Source: Mauremys mutica
Lineage: Eukaryota; Chordata; Testudines; Geoemydidae
Length of the DNA stretch: 64,000 bases
Direction of reading: 5' to 3'
Assembly: GCF_020497125.1 (NCBI RefSeq)
Contig: NC_059084.1
Span: 6,103,501 to 6,167,500, forward strand
Position 1 is the first letter of the stretch. The number at the start of each line of letters is the position of its first letter. The notes beneath the pieces are model-generated. The model saw only the letters and a program-made list of their open reading frames with translations. It was not told the origin of the DNA and did not search any database. This document shows, piece after piece, positions 51,401 to 57,960 of the stretch. The translations under genes were made by a program, and so were the position numbers.

Positions 51401-54400
51401 GTTCCAGTCCTACACTTTCTGTAGTAAGGAAACCCCAATACTCTGATTTTCATGGCCAGATGGGACCATCGTGATCATCTAGTCCAACCTCCTGCATAAC
51501 ACGGACCAGAGAATTTCACCTAGTGATTCCTGCAAAAAAAAAACCACCAATAAATTTGTGATTGAAGTACAGTGTATCTTCTAGAAAAAGACATCCAAGC
51601 TTGATTGAAAGCTTTCAAGTGATGGTGAATTCACCATGCCCCTTGAAGGGCTGCAACTTTCAACAGGGACTAGCGATTTTTGGTACCTCCATGTTGGCAT
51701 GCCCAAATAAACACCTTAAATGGGCCTTATTTTTGGAAGTGCCCAACACTTTGTTTAAGGTGTCAAGTTCAGCACCCAAATAAATCCTTATTCTCTTTTG
51801 AAAATCTTGGCCAGTCTGTGCAATCATTTGCATTGTGGCTTTGTTCTTCGTGGGAGTGAATCTTCACTTCGTACCCTCTTTGTTTACCAAGAAGTAAATC
51901 CATGAACAGCTTTTTAGTCCACGAGCGCTCAGTCCATCCCAAGTATATAATAGAGAAGGGCTTGTCTACACAGGAAAGTTAATTTGGGTTAACGTAGGGT
52001 GTGAATTGAAAGCATTTTCCAGGATAACTCCATGCGTAGACAAGCTATTTGCTGCATACAGTTGGTAATGACTAAAGCCATGTCTACACTAGCGAGCTTA
52101 TAGCGCACAGCTGAACCAGTGCAGCTGTGCCACTGTAAGATCACTCCTGTAGCTGCTCTACGCCGACGGGAGAGAACTCTCCCATCGACAGAATAAAACC
52201 ACCAAAATAAAAACAGCGGCAGTAGCTATTTGGCAGGAGAAGCTTCTCCCACCAACATAGCACAATGCACACTACTCCTTATGCTGCCAAAACTTAGGTC
52301 GCTCAGGGGTGTGTTTTTTCACACCCTGAGCGACATACGTTTTGCTGACATAAGTGGCAGTGTAGACATGGTTAACTGGCCTCTTCTATAAAGCACTCGT
52401 AAGCTGATTTTTGCTCTCTGATATATACACATAATGCCCAATAAGTCAATGGAATTTGCATGCACATATACAAAGGAAGAATGAGAAGAGACGCAAGGGA
52501 TGTAAAATAAACCCAGCCTTGTAAAACATGCAGCCGAGTTACTAATCAGACACAGGACTCCACTTAGTCAAGAAGAAGGAGATCACTAAGAACTGCCAGC
52601 TAAGTACCAGGAACATATTAGAAGGGGACCACACCACTCTGACTGCCTCCTTCTGCTGGTCTGAGGGCCACTCCACTTTTTACACCTTGTTCCACAGCAC
52701 AGGGGAGCACAGAGGACTAGAAAAAAGCCGGAGTCCTGGTGGAGTTTGTTTCTCTCTCTCTCAAGCAGCTATTTCTGGCTGGGAAAGCTGTTTTGATACC
52801 AAACAGGCTCATCTCAACAGCCAATCCAAACTGAGAGTAATTGTGAACTTGTCAGAAGCCAAACAATCCTGAAGGCAGAGCAAAGATTTGCACAGCCAAA
52901 CCCAGAACTAGGGCAGGGGCATATGGAGGCAAGAGAGAGGGGGCGTGTATATAAAAATAGAATAGGACTGATGAATCTTATTTAGTTACCAAGGTTCACA
53001 GAAGAAAAAACATCAGCCAGTCAGACCCCAGCTCATTCTTAAAAGTACAGTAGTCTCTTCCACCATTTATGGAGGAGTAACTGGAGTTCAGTGGGAGAGC
53101 AGAATACAGAGCTCTGCTCCAGTTCCCTCTGCTATGGCCTCAGGCAAGTCACTCAGTCTTTCTGCCTCAGTTTCCCCATCCATAGCCACCTGCCTAACAG
53201 AGGGTTGGAAGGCTAAGTGGCTTGTAATGAAGAGTGCGACACACAAGCCAAGTTTGGAACTCACGGTTGGCCCCTGGGTACAAAATGCTAAGCCAGATTC
53301 ACATACCTCAGCATTGCGCGCTTTGATTTTTGCTCACTTCTGGTCTCAACTGGACTATTACAGACCAGCTGCTGGCAGGGTGGGGGGAGTAAGAAAAAAA
53401 GGGGGGGAAGTCAGCTGATCCACAGTGGAGTCTCTCTCCCTCCTCACCCCAAAAGGAGGACTCTTCACTCACCAGTCAGACACAGTCTCTCTCACTCTCC
53501 CCCTCAGGAGCCGTAGGCGGCAGAAGGTCCCGCCCCCAAAATGGCGCCCCAGACAGAGGCGGTGGAAGATCCCGCCCCTGAAATACCGCTGACGACCAGG
53601 GCAGCCGGTCATCCAGCCGCCGTGGTCGGCGCCCGCCAAATGTTAGCACCCTAGGCAACCACCTAGGTCGCCTAATGGGTTGCACCGGCCCTGCTCCCCG
53701 CTCCTGTCCCCTTCTTTTCTGCCATGCTGCACAAAGCAGGGAAGCAGCCAGCCGGGGCTCTCCATGAAAGGGAAGGAGAAAAAAAAGAGAAGTAGCTTCT
53801 GGATTCTTCAAGAGCATCCCAAAACCAAGACTGCAGCAGAAAGAGTATTAGCCCCTGATTGTATCCCACACCCGCAGCACCTTCCCTCCCACCGACACGA
53901 GCACTGAGCACGCTTTGGAATCTTGTTATCTGCAGTCAGTTCCATTTGTCCATAGACGCAATAGGGTAGAGCAGGGGGGGCCAACCTGAGCCGGAGAAAG
54001 AGCCAGAATTTACCAATGTAAATTGCCAATGAGCCACAGTAATATGTCAGCAGCCCCCATCAGCTCCCCCCCACCCCTGCTCCGAATGACTCCCACCTAC
54101 CGGCAAACCCGCTGATCAGCGCCTCCCCCTCCCTCCCCGCACCTCCTGATCAGCTGTTTCGTGGCCTACAGGAGGGTCTGGGTGGGGGGGAGGAGCGAGG
54201 GCACGGCAGGCTCAGGGAAGGGGGTGGGAAGGGATGGAGTGGGGGCAGGGCCTGTGGCAGAGCCAGGGGTTGAGCAGTGAGCCCCCCCCGGCACCTTGGA
54301 AAGTTGGCGCCTATAGCTCCAGACCTGGAGTCGGTGCCTATACAAGGAGCCACATATTAACTTCTGAAGAGCCGCATGTGGCTCCGGAGCCACAGGTTGG

Positions 54401-57400
54401 CCACCCCTGGGGTACAGTAAATTTGACAGGTCACAGCTCCTGAACTGTATTAAATCCATTTGCTGTTATCCAGGCAACAAGAAACTCAAGCCTGTTGCAA
54501 AGAGCAGGTCAAAGGTGCAACGAAGCCTGGTCTCCATCGCTCCCCAGCTGGGAGCAGGGCTCACCGTCTCCATCCTGATGTAATGTCTGCATCCCAAACA
54601 GCAGCTGAAAATGTCACCTAGTATAAACTAATCTCTCTCAGCTCCCCCACATAGCTCTTTCCCTTTCACTCTCACACCAGCGCCTGGTGGCTTTGTTCTA
54701 TACATGTTCCATCCCACATGCTCTCCAGCCCAATTCCTCTCATGCATTATTCCCCTCACAGAAACAGCTGCCATCAGTCACGCTCACCTCACGCACACCA
54801 AGCCAACCCAGACAAACCCTGTTCAGGATGAGCTGATGCTGCAATGAGCATACCCTAAAGAGCTCCTCGGGACCCACTCACACCAGCAAAGCTCTAGATT
54901 TCTTGGCATCCTTTCTATTCTAAAGGCTTCCTTCCCTGAGCACATTCGGGCTGGCAACAGTGAGGGAGCTTACTGAGCAAAGAGTGGTACAAGATGGGTG
55001 GCTTGGTGGTACGGGCTGTCACACATTTGACCCAAGTTCTCTTCCTTGCTGCTAAGAGCTAGAAAGATCTGACGGACCATTCAGCATAACAGAGTAGGAG
55101 CTCTGCTTGTGGGAGGTTAGTCACGAGCTGCAGTAAATCCATGGCCGCATATCATGAACATCCCTGTAGAGGACCCAGATGCCACCAAACTGAATTCCCA
55201 GAGTAAATTAGATACTGATCTTGCAAGTAGATCCAGGCAGATGCCCCCTTCTACCTGCACAGATACGATTGCAAGTTTGATGCCCAGAATGATGATTTTA
55301 GTCCCTCCCATAATATTTGAGCCCAATGTTTTTGACTCTCAAGTGGCACAGGACATGGTGCATGTTTAAAACATCCCATTACTTGGGATGTTTACAACAA
55401 GGCTGGGCAAAGCGCTAGAAAAATATCCTGTCGAGAACAATCCTGCACTGCCCAGGGGATAGGCCATTCCTTAAAGGTCACATTTCTGTGGTGAGCAATT
55501 TAAATGATGCAATTCAGCAAAAAGTCCACCTGTTGTTTCGCTTCCCACTACATCAGACCTGGGTTCAGTTCCCATGACTTGGTCCCTCACCGCTTGAACT
55601 CAAAGTATTTCAAAGGCAGCAAGCTTTGGTTTAGGCAGGGAAGGGGCCATCAAACAGCAATTCTTCCAGCTACAGAGAGTTCTTGGCAACTCCCAGGGCT
55701 AAGAAGGTGGTATCTAGCGACAAGGTGTGTGAGACGTACAATAACCAGGAGAAGTGGTTGACCCTCATTGTCTTTCTTCATATACTTTGATTGCAAGCTC
55801 TTTGGGGCACACACTGTCTTTTTTGTTTGTTTGTTATTGAGGGTCTAGTGTCTGGCACAATGAGACCTGATGCCATGCTGGTCATTATAGGGTCTTATAG
55901 CATAATACAAATAAATAACAAGGATAAGGCTGACACTCCAAGGACCCACTGGAGTAGGGTGCCTCCCCTCCTGACCCAACTAACAGATCCTAAAATTAGC
56001 TAGTGACATGCGTTCTGGATGTTTCACGTTGCTTAAGGAGAGCAAGCTCTCTATTCTCCTCCCAAATACAAATCTTGGAGCTTAATAAACAGCCTGTGCT
56101 CCTGGAGGGAGAGAGATGAGCAGGAATTTTTCCATTTAAAAACAAACCAATACAGGTGCCTGTGAAGTGATTATCCCCTTCATTTGCAGGCAGGGAAGGA
56201 AAGCATTGGCTCATTCCTAAAGAGTTTTATCAGATACATCAGTGGTTCTCAAACTTTTGTACTGGTGACCCCTTTCACAGAGCAAGCCTCTGAGTGAGAC
56301 CCCCCCAATAAATTAAAAACACTTGTTTATATATTTAACACCATTATAAATGCTGGAGGCAAAGCAGAGTTTGGGGTGGAGGCTGACAGCTTATGACCCC
56401 CCCCATGTAATAACCTCGTGACCATGAGGGGTCCCGACCCCCAGTTTGAGAACCCCTGAGATACACTGAAGAAGATATAACAATAAATAACCCTGCATGT
56501 GACTGAATGTGGTGTCAGAACTGGAGCAGTTCAACACAGTGGGTAATGCGACTGAGGAGCCTATGGTGATGTTTTGGAGACCACACAGACCAGTAAGGGG
56601 TTCTGCCACCCCGCCTTGTAACCATGAGCAACTTTGTGCTCTGCAGCTGTGGCTCAGATCCCGAACACCAGAAACCAGCCCACCAGCAGAAGGTCTCACC
56701 CTGGCTCTCCCCAGCCCAGTTACTCTTTGCAGGGTGACGCCTACACCCTGTTTTCAGAAGAGACTTGGGCACTTTGCCACCTAACTCATTTTTGAAAATG
56801 GAACTTTGGGTAAAAATTTCAAAAGTGCCACTCTCAAAACTCACTGAAACTGATCCAGCCCAGATCAGAGACGCAGCAACTAAAATGATCAGCTAGAAAC
56901 ATGTACGGGAGACCAGAGCCCTTGTGTCAGCGGCTCAATGTCACAACTCAGACTCCAAGGTTGACAAGGTGTCCTTCTCTCCAAGGAGTACTGAGCAAAA
57001 CAAGGGCTAACGTTTGAAAAGCAAACAACCACTAAACACTGAAGAGGAAGCTGAAGTCCGTTTCCTTCCCAGGTGCCCATGTCCCAGGGACTGGTTGTTT
57101 TATTGAATGAGGGAAGTTTTTCCCTTCACTTAGGAAGTTTGGAAGGAGAGGACAGTAACAGCCCATGCTAAAAATCCAGCATGATTACGAAAAAGAAACT
57201 GATTTTTATAAAAGACAAGTCAGGAAATACCTTAGAAGAGACAGATCTTGGTCACTTGGAAACCCCAGAAGGAAGAAGAGCTCTGCACAGACCTAGAACT
57301 GTGAACCCACAAGAGCTGGGGGATGGGGACACACGCTAGACAGTTTGTAGCCACAAGCCCACTAATAGCTCTTGTAGCCTCTTTTTGCAGCTTCTTTCCA

Positions 57401-57644
57401 TCCTTGTTTCTCTCTTCTCCCTCCCAACCCCCCTGCAAACTGCATTCGCCACCTGATTAATATTTACAACCACTCATTTACATAGGCACAGCAGGTCAGA
57501 GTTGAGTGACAGCAAAAGCTCCCTCCTTCCCCCCCACCCCCAGCTGAGCTCCCCGTACCTCAGCTGCTCTCCTGCAATCATCACCTCGGCCCTGTGATGT
57601 CTCTCGGTTGCTTTATTCTTCAGGCTGTTGCTAATACTCTCCAT
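21294..57644 (-). CDS. DEPTOR-like: DEPTOR-like protein (two DEP domains plus PDZ), complete 9-exon gene
   Basis: Nine exons join in frame to 1197 nt, giving 398 residues plus TAA: 57559-57644, 43311-43489, 35884-36007, 31129-31307, 29446-29631, 27428-27568, 26305-26375, 23785-23889 and 21294-21419. Every junction has GT/AG and compatible phase. DEP1 covers roughly residues 29-112, DEP2 roughly 138-212, five consecutive Arg lie at 210-214, a Ser/Pro linker spans about 225-300, and PDZ spans about 320-396 with GWGF (329-332) in the carboxylate-binding loop. Human DEPTOR is 409 residues with the same order. In known DEPTOR the PDZ and linker contact the mTOR FAT region and the protein inhibits mTORC1/2; linker phosphorylation recruits SCF-betaTrCP. 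By inference this protein acts on mTOR in the cytosol. DEP1 and PDZ look close to DEPTOR while DEP2 and the linker diverge, so I call it a paralogue; an unusually diverged orthologue is the alternative. Family assignment is near certain, paralogy is likely. Confidence 0.93.
22276..22890 (+). repeat. long member of the AT-rich AGAGCTG repeat family, carrying a ZNF143-like motif
   Basis: The left end is TTAGAGCTGATTGGGAATTTTC, followed by AT-rich palindromic runs. A GC-richer middle holds GCATCATGGGAGTTGTAGT at 22679-22697 and a worn copy around 22553-22570, and the right part returns to AT-rich sequence. It lies in intron 8 of the DEPTOR-like gene. Confidence 0.45.
23039..23112 (+). repeat. 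tRNA-like SINE head or tRNA pseudogene
   Basis: TAGTTGAAGTAGTAGAG resembles an A box and GGGTTTGAGCCC a B box, spaced as in a tRNA. Stem pairing is imperfect, and no conserved SINE body follows clearly. It is in intron 8. Confidence 0.4.
23785..23889 (-). CDS. DEPTOR-like: DEPTOR-like exon 8 (PDZ, ligand-binding loop)
   Basis: The 105-nt exon (35 whole codons) encodes residues 323-357: [12 protein letters not shown], then PCHIQAVDP and AAAAGMK. GWGF replaces the usual GLGF loop, exactly as in DEPTOR. The acceptor is gttctgcttgtag and the donor GTACTG, a weak match to consensus. This is the best conserved segment of the gene. Confidence 0.95.
24095..24205 (+). repeat. tRNA-derived SINE, truncated
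   Basis: An A-box-like GCTTAGGGCACTTGACTGG is followed by a good B box, GGTTTGAATCCC (24135-24146). The tail 'cctaaccacaaggcc' resembles the complement of another SINE head. It is in intron 7. Confidence 0.45.
25622..25732 (+). repeat. dispersed repeat with AATACAAATAATAATTA tail
   Basis: It contains GGCAGGGACTGTCT, CAGTGCCTTGCACAATGGGG and an AATAATAA-type tail, the same blocks as the copy at 55786-55921. It is in intron 7. Confidence 0.5.
26305..26375 (-). CDS. DEPTOR-like: DEPTOR-like exon 7
   Basis: This short 71-nt exon encodes residues 300-322, from [11 protein letters not shown] to [11 protein letters not shown], just before the PDZ domain. It is close to human DEPTOR. The acceptor is ctttggctctag and the donor the consensus GTAAGT. 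It lies in phase with exons 6 and 8. Confidence 0.93.
26640..26790. repeat. AT-rich repeat fragment
   Basis: A-rich runs with AAAGTTTTTGAAAATGG and 'gaaatattttgatca', typical of the AT-rich family here; limits approximate. Intron 6. Confidence 0.3.
27428..27568 (-). CDS. DEPTOR-like: DEPTOR-like exon 6 (regulatory linker, altered degron region)
   Basis: The 141-nt exon encodes residues 253-298. It begins with [14 protein letters not shown], which DEPTOR shares almost exactly, and ends with CNPKS. Between these the sequence is diverged. Where human DEPTOR has the betaTrCP degron SSGYFS, this protein reads SSNPYFT (275-281), with Thr-Pro pairs following. The acceptor is tgtgtctttcag and the donor GTGAGG. 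Confidence 0.93.
27842..28830 (-). mobile_element. CR1 LINE 3' portion
   Basis: The plus strand begins 'atagattccaaagccagaag', the complement of a CR1 3' end, and continues for almost 1 kb through characteristic CR1 blocks ('ggcaccagaactggacacaa', 'atattccagcagtggtcgc', 'caaaatgttaaatagcatgg'). The element is inserted in the gene's own direction in intron 5. Reading frames are broken. Confidence 0.8.
29446..29631 (-). CDS. DEPTOR-like: DEPTOR-like exon 5 (end of DEP2, Arg-rich stretch, linker)
   Basis: The 186-nt exon encodes residues 191-251. It carries [12 protein letters not shown] followed by five Arg, then LTELLNE and DSPFCLRK, all strongly DEPTOR-like. The acceptor is ttctcttcccag and the donor GTAATC. 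The Arg run lies at the end of DEP2. Basic residues of the DEP tandem have been linked to phosphatidic-acid binding in DEPTOR; whether that holds here is inference. Confidence 0.94.
30213..30231 (+). promoter_or_regulatory. ZNF143/SBS-like motif
   Basis: ACTACACCTCCCACAATGC differs at only a few positions from the ZNF143 (SBS) consensus ACTACAAYTCCCAGMATGC. It lies in intron 4, about 0.6 kb from exon 5. Function is not shown by the sequence. Confidence 0.35.
31129..31307 (-). CDS. DEPTOR-like: DEPTOR-like exon 4 (DEP domain 2)
   Basis: This 179-nt exon has the same length and phases as exon 2, as expected for a duplicated DEP unit. It encodes residues 131-189, including [24 protein letters not shown] and EHGIVQH. 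The acceptor is ctcttctctgtgccag and the donor GTAAGC. It is the least DEPTOR-like exon outside the linker: by eye only a little over half of the positions agree with the human protein as I remember it. Confidence 0.94.
32092..32285. repeat. MITE-like repeat with TGTAGACAA block
   Basis: Alternating AACTGGTTTAA-type and GCCAGTTCAAA-type blocks with a TATGTAGACAATCC segment resemble the family of GTGTAGACAAGCCC elements found elsewhere in this window. Boundaries not defined. Confidence 0.35.
32862..33085. mobile_element. Harbinger-type MITE with TTA target duplication
   Basis: The left end GGGCTTGTCTACAATTG and the inverted right end CATAGACCAGGCC match imperfectly. TTA flanks both sides (32859-32861 and 33086-33088). 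A 3-bp TTA/TAA duplication is typical of PIF/Harbinger elements. 224 bases, intron 3. Confidence 0.65.
33608..33885. repeat. probable dispersed repeat
   Basis: Contains GATCAGCCTAGCTACATTGCT and CGCTGGAGCACTGACATACC blocks that I associate with the same MITE superfamily as 32862 and 52076. CpG-rich relative to its surroundings. Limits uncertain. Confidence 0.35.
34535..34720 (-). repeat. MIR/CORE-type SINE, antisense
   Basis: The plus strand carries 'cccatttaatagatgggag', 'gcacagagattaagtgattgg' and 'aaggtcagcatg', the complement of the conserved SINE middle. A separate tRNA-like SINE head follows on plus at about 34770-34860. Confidence 0.5.
35231..35352. mobile_element. short inverted-repeat element (TAGGGTGACCAGA...TCTGGTCACCC)
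   Basis: Terminal inverted repeats GGGTGACCAGA (35233-35243) and TCTGGTCACCC (35341-35351) enclose about 100 bases. CACATTACCA flanks both sides (35219-35228 left and 35351-35360 right), an apparent target duplication of about ten bases. Intron 3. Confidence 0.65.
35362..35575 (-). repeat. MIR/CORE-type SINE, antisense, nearly complete
   Basis: The plus strand contains 'aagtgatgcagagagagtc', 'tgcccaaggtcacacaggaa', 'agcaggacctcaaaccc' and 'gtagcactttagccataag', the complement of body, B box and A box of the SINE at 14875. It ends about 300 bases from exon 3. Confidence 0.65.
35884..36007 (-). CDS. DEPTOR-like: DEPTOR-like exon 3 (end of DEP1 and inter-DEP linker)
   Basis: The 124-nt exon follows acceptor ttttctctccag. 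It completes Val89 and encodes residues 90-129, including CDEH and [12 protein letters not shown], which are DEPTOR hallmarks. It ends with two bases (AC) of Thr130. The donor is GTACGT. A stronger-looking donor, GTGAGT, starts four bases downstream but would break the frame into exon 4. Confidence 0.94.
36850..37060 (+). repeat. MIR/CORE-type SINE
   Basis: Contains 'ctctattcctcagtttccc', GTAAAATAGGGAT and AAGTGCTTTGAGATCCATGG in the order of the SINE at 14875. The tRNA-like head is worn. Intron 2. Confidence 0.6.
37075..37370. repeat. AT-rich dispersed repeat
   Basis: Blocks such as GGTTTTTCCCTG, AAAAAAGTTTTG, TCAAAATTTCACAG and AAAACCAAAATGTTC resemble the AT-rich family seen at 12360, 18108 and 47050. 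Intron 2. Confidence 0.4.
38713..38892 (-). mobile_element. tRNA-derived SINE with CR1-like tail, essentially complete
   Basis: On the minus strand a tRNA-like head reads GGATAGCTCAGTGGTTTGAG (A box) and GGGTTGTGAGTTCAATCC (B box). The 3' part ends in the CR1-type 'tcaaggtccct' block. A tRNA head with a CR1 tail is the design described for turtle (cryptodire) SINEs. Intron 2. Confidence 0.7.
39190..39412. repeat. AT-rich dispersed repeat
   Basis: Runs of GAAAAATGTTAGCAGAAAAT, TTTTGGCATTTCACC and GGGGAAAAATGTTCC; another member of the AT-rich family. Intron 2. Confidence 0.4.
39413..41702. other. intron 2 sequence, nothing recognised
   Basis: Open frames up to about 150 codons occur on both strands but show no domain, splice context or family resemblance. 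Confidence 0.45.
41703..41890 (+). repeat. MIR/CORE-type SINE, nearly complete
   Basis: The head has GTGGCTGAGTGAACAGTGCA (A box) and a worn B box (GCGTTCTATTCCC). Then come 'ctgtgcctcagtttcccta' and CTCTGTAAAGCATG. Intron 2. Confidence 0.65.
42285..42440 (-). repeat. MIR/CORE-type SINE, antisense
   Basis: The plus strand has TATTATTATGCCCATTTTTCAG, GAGGCAGAGACTTAACCAAG and a worn B-box complement. Same family as 35362. Intron 2. Confidence 0.55.
43311..43489 (-). CDS. DEPTOR-like: DEPTOR-like exon 2 (most of DEP domain 1)
   Basis: The 179-nt exon follows the acceptor ttctctcatcctag. It completes the split Arg and encodes residues 30-88, including KDRRHH, the [11 protein letters not shown] segment and DWL, typical of the DEP fold. 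It ends on the first base of a Val codon before donor GTTTGT. Compared with the DEPTOR I recall, there are about a dozen mostly conservative changes over 59 residues. A second GT (GTAAAC) lies four bases into the intron. Confidence 0.95.
45764..46055. mobile_element. Harbinger-type MITE with internal perfect hairpin
   Basis: The ends GGCCTTGTCTATACTAC and GTACAGACAAGCCC are imperfect inverted repeats, flanked by TGA on both sides (45761-45763 and 46056-46058). Inside, 45964-45980 and 45986-46002 are a perfect 17-base inverted repeat with a 5-base loop. Intron 1. Confidence 0.7.
47050..47312. repeat. AT-rich repeat ending TTTTGACCAGCTCTAA
   Basis: The right end is the complement of TTAGAGCTGGTCAAAA, the start seen at 18108 and, worn, at 22276. 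The interior has the usual AAACTG/TTTTGCAG runs. Intron 1. Confidence 0.45.
48580..48795. repeat. AT-rich repeat ending near GAGCTCT
   Basis: Contains ACATTTTCGAAAGAAATGA, AAACTTGCACG and TTGAACCATCAATTG before AACGAGCTCT. Another member of the AT-rich family. Intron 1. Confidence 0.4.
49511..49573. repeat. perfect 18-bp inverted repeat (hairpin)
   Basis: CATGTAGCTAGTCAAGGT at 49511-49528 is exactly complementary to ACCTTGACTAGCTACATG at 49556-49573, with a 27-base spacer. It is probably the core of a worn MITE; the flanks could not be delimited. Confidence 0.8.
50066..50968 (-). mobile_element. CR1 LINE 3' portion, well preserved
   Basis: The plus strand begins 'tagactcatagactttaagg', the complement of a CR1 3' end. 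It passes through 'gaagggaccattatgatcat', 'ggaaggctgttccagaattt', 'tagtgtccagtttatatcc' and 'ggagaccagaactgcacaca'. About 0.9 kb, younger-looking than the 27842 copy, no intact reading frame. Intron 1. Confidence 0.85.
51440..51540 (-). mobile_element. CR1 3'-end fragment
   Basis: 'Tggccagatgggaccatcg', 'tgatcatctagtccaacctc' and 'ctgcataacacggaccagag' are the complement of a CR1 terminus. Only about 100 bases. Intron 1. Confidence 0.7.
51958..52048. repeat. short GGGCTTGTCTACAC...GTAGACAAGC element
   Basis: Inverted ends GGGCTTGTCTACAC and GCGTAGACAAGCT enclose about 65 bases, right beside the longer element at 52076. Probably an internally deleted relative. Confidence 0.55.
52076..52372. 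mobile_element. Harbinger-type MITE with TAA target duplication
   Basis: The ends AGCCATGTCTACACT and AGTGTAGACATGGT are near-perfect inverted repeats with TAA on both sides (52073-52075 and 52373-52375). Inside lies a hairpin, GTCGCTCAGGGGTGTG / CACACCCTGAGCGAC, around T6. Intron 1. Confidence 0.75.
53080..53235 (+). repeat. MIR/CORE-type SINE fragment
   Basis: Contains CTCAGGCAAGTCACTCAG followed by 'tctgcctcagtttccccat', matching the body of the 14875 copy; head worn. Intron 1. Confidence 0.55.
53505..53695. repeat. GC-rich dispersed repeat fragment
   Basis: CpG-rich block with CCTAGGCAACCACCTAGGTCG (a near palindrome) ending GCACCGGCCCTGC. I associate this with reptile repeats, but no boundaries were found. 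Intron 1. Confidence 0.35.
53972..54409. mobile_element. hAT-type element with near-perfect 8-bp target duplication
   Basis: The ends CAGGGGGGGCCAACCTG and CAGGTTGGCCACCCCTG are inverted repeats. The flanks GGGTAGAG (53964-53971) and GGGTACAG (54410-54417) agree at seven of eight bases. The interior is G/C-rich with poly-C/poly-G runs and non-coding. Intron 1. Confidence 0.8.
55786..55921 (+). repeat. dispersed repeat with AATACAAATAAATAA tail
   Basis: GATTGCAAGCTCTTTGGGGC, GTCTGGCACAATGAGACC and the ATACAAATAAATAA tail match the copy at 25622 block by block. Intron 1. Confidence 0.5.
56240..56458. mobile_element. hAT-type MITE with near-perfect 8-bp target duplication
   Basis: The ends CAGTGGTTCTCAAAC and GTTTGAGAACCCCTG are inverted repeats. 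The flanks AGATACAT (56232-56239) and AGATACAC (56459-56466) agree at seven of eight bases. 219 bases, intron 1, about 1.1 kb from exon 1. Confidence 0.85.
57559..57644 (-). CDS. DEPTOR-like: DEPTOR-like coding exon 1 (start codon)
   Basis: The exon starts at ATG (57644-57642) and encodes [10 protein letters not shown]... to ...MIAGEQL, ending on two bases of an Arg codon before donor GTACGG. The end matches the DEPTOR pattern AEV-x-x-x-GEQLR that leads into DEP1. The stretch before it is shorter than the Gly/Ser-rich N-terminus of human DEPTOR and unlike it. This ATG is the only Met near the 5' end that leaves a family-like beginning; a second Met lies at residue 22. The upstream sequence is CpG-poor, so an additional non-coding 5' exon is possible. 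Confidence 0.85.
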
Positions 57645-57960
57645 CCTGGCTCAGGCACACATCAGAGGTGGAAAGAGCTTAGCATGTGTGTGCAAACAGC
57701 TGCCTCCCAGCTCCAGAGGACCATTCAGGGAGCTCTTTGACAGCTACAGCTGACGTCCCAGTTACTTTCCTGCCTTTCTGTTTACAGTGTGTGTGACTGC
57801 CAGAGTCAACTGATTAGCACTGCCCAGCTCCACTCCTCCTCAGCAGAGCTAAGGCACCTGGTATAGGCTGTTTGCAGCCTCTCCGGGGGGAGAAGATGGG
57901 AGGCAGGAAATTCAGGAGCACTCAGGGGGCTGTTTCCAAAGGATAATTTCCTCCCCTCTC
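57645..57960 (-). promoter_or_regulatory. presumed 5' flank / promoter region of the DEPTOR-like gene, CpG-poor
   Basis: The sequence directly upstream of the ATG contains TGACGTC (57751-57757), a partial cAMP-response element, but no TATA box at a convincing distance. Only a handful of CpG dinucleotides were seen from about 57540 to 57960. The transcription start cannot be placed, and an upstream non-coding exon is possible. Confidence 0.25.

Noticed and set aside
21294..57644. PREX1/PREX2, which also have DEP and PDZ domains
   Set aside because: No DH/PH exons, and lengths, order and signature residues follow DEPTOR throughout.
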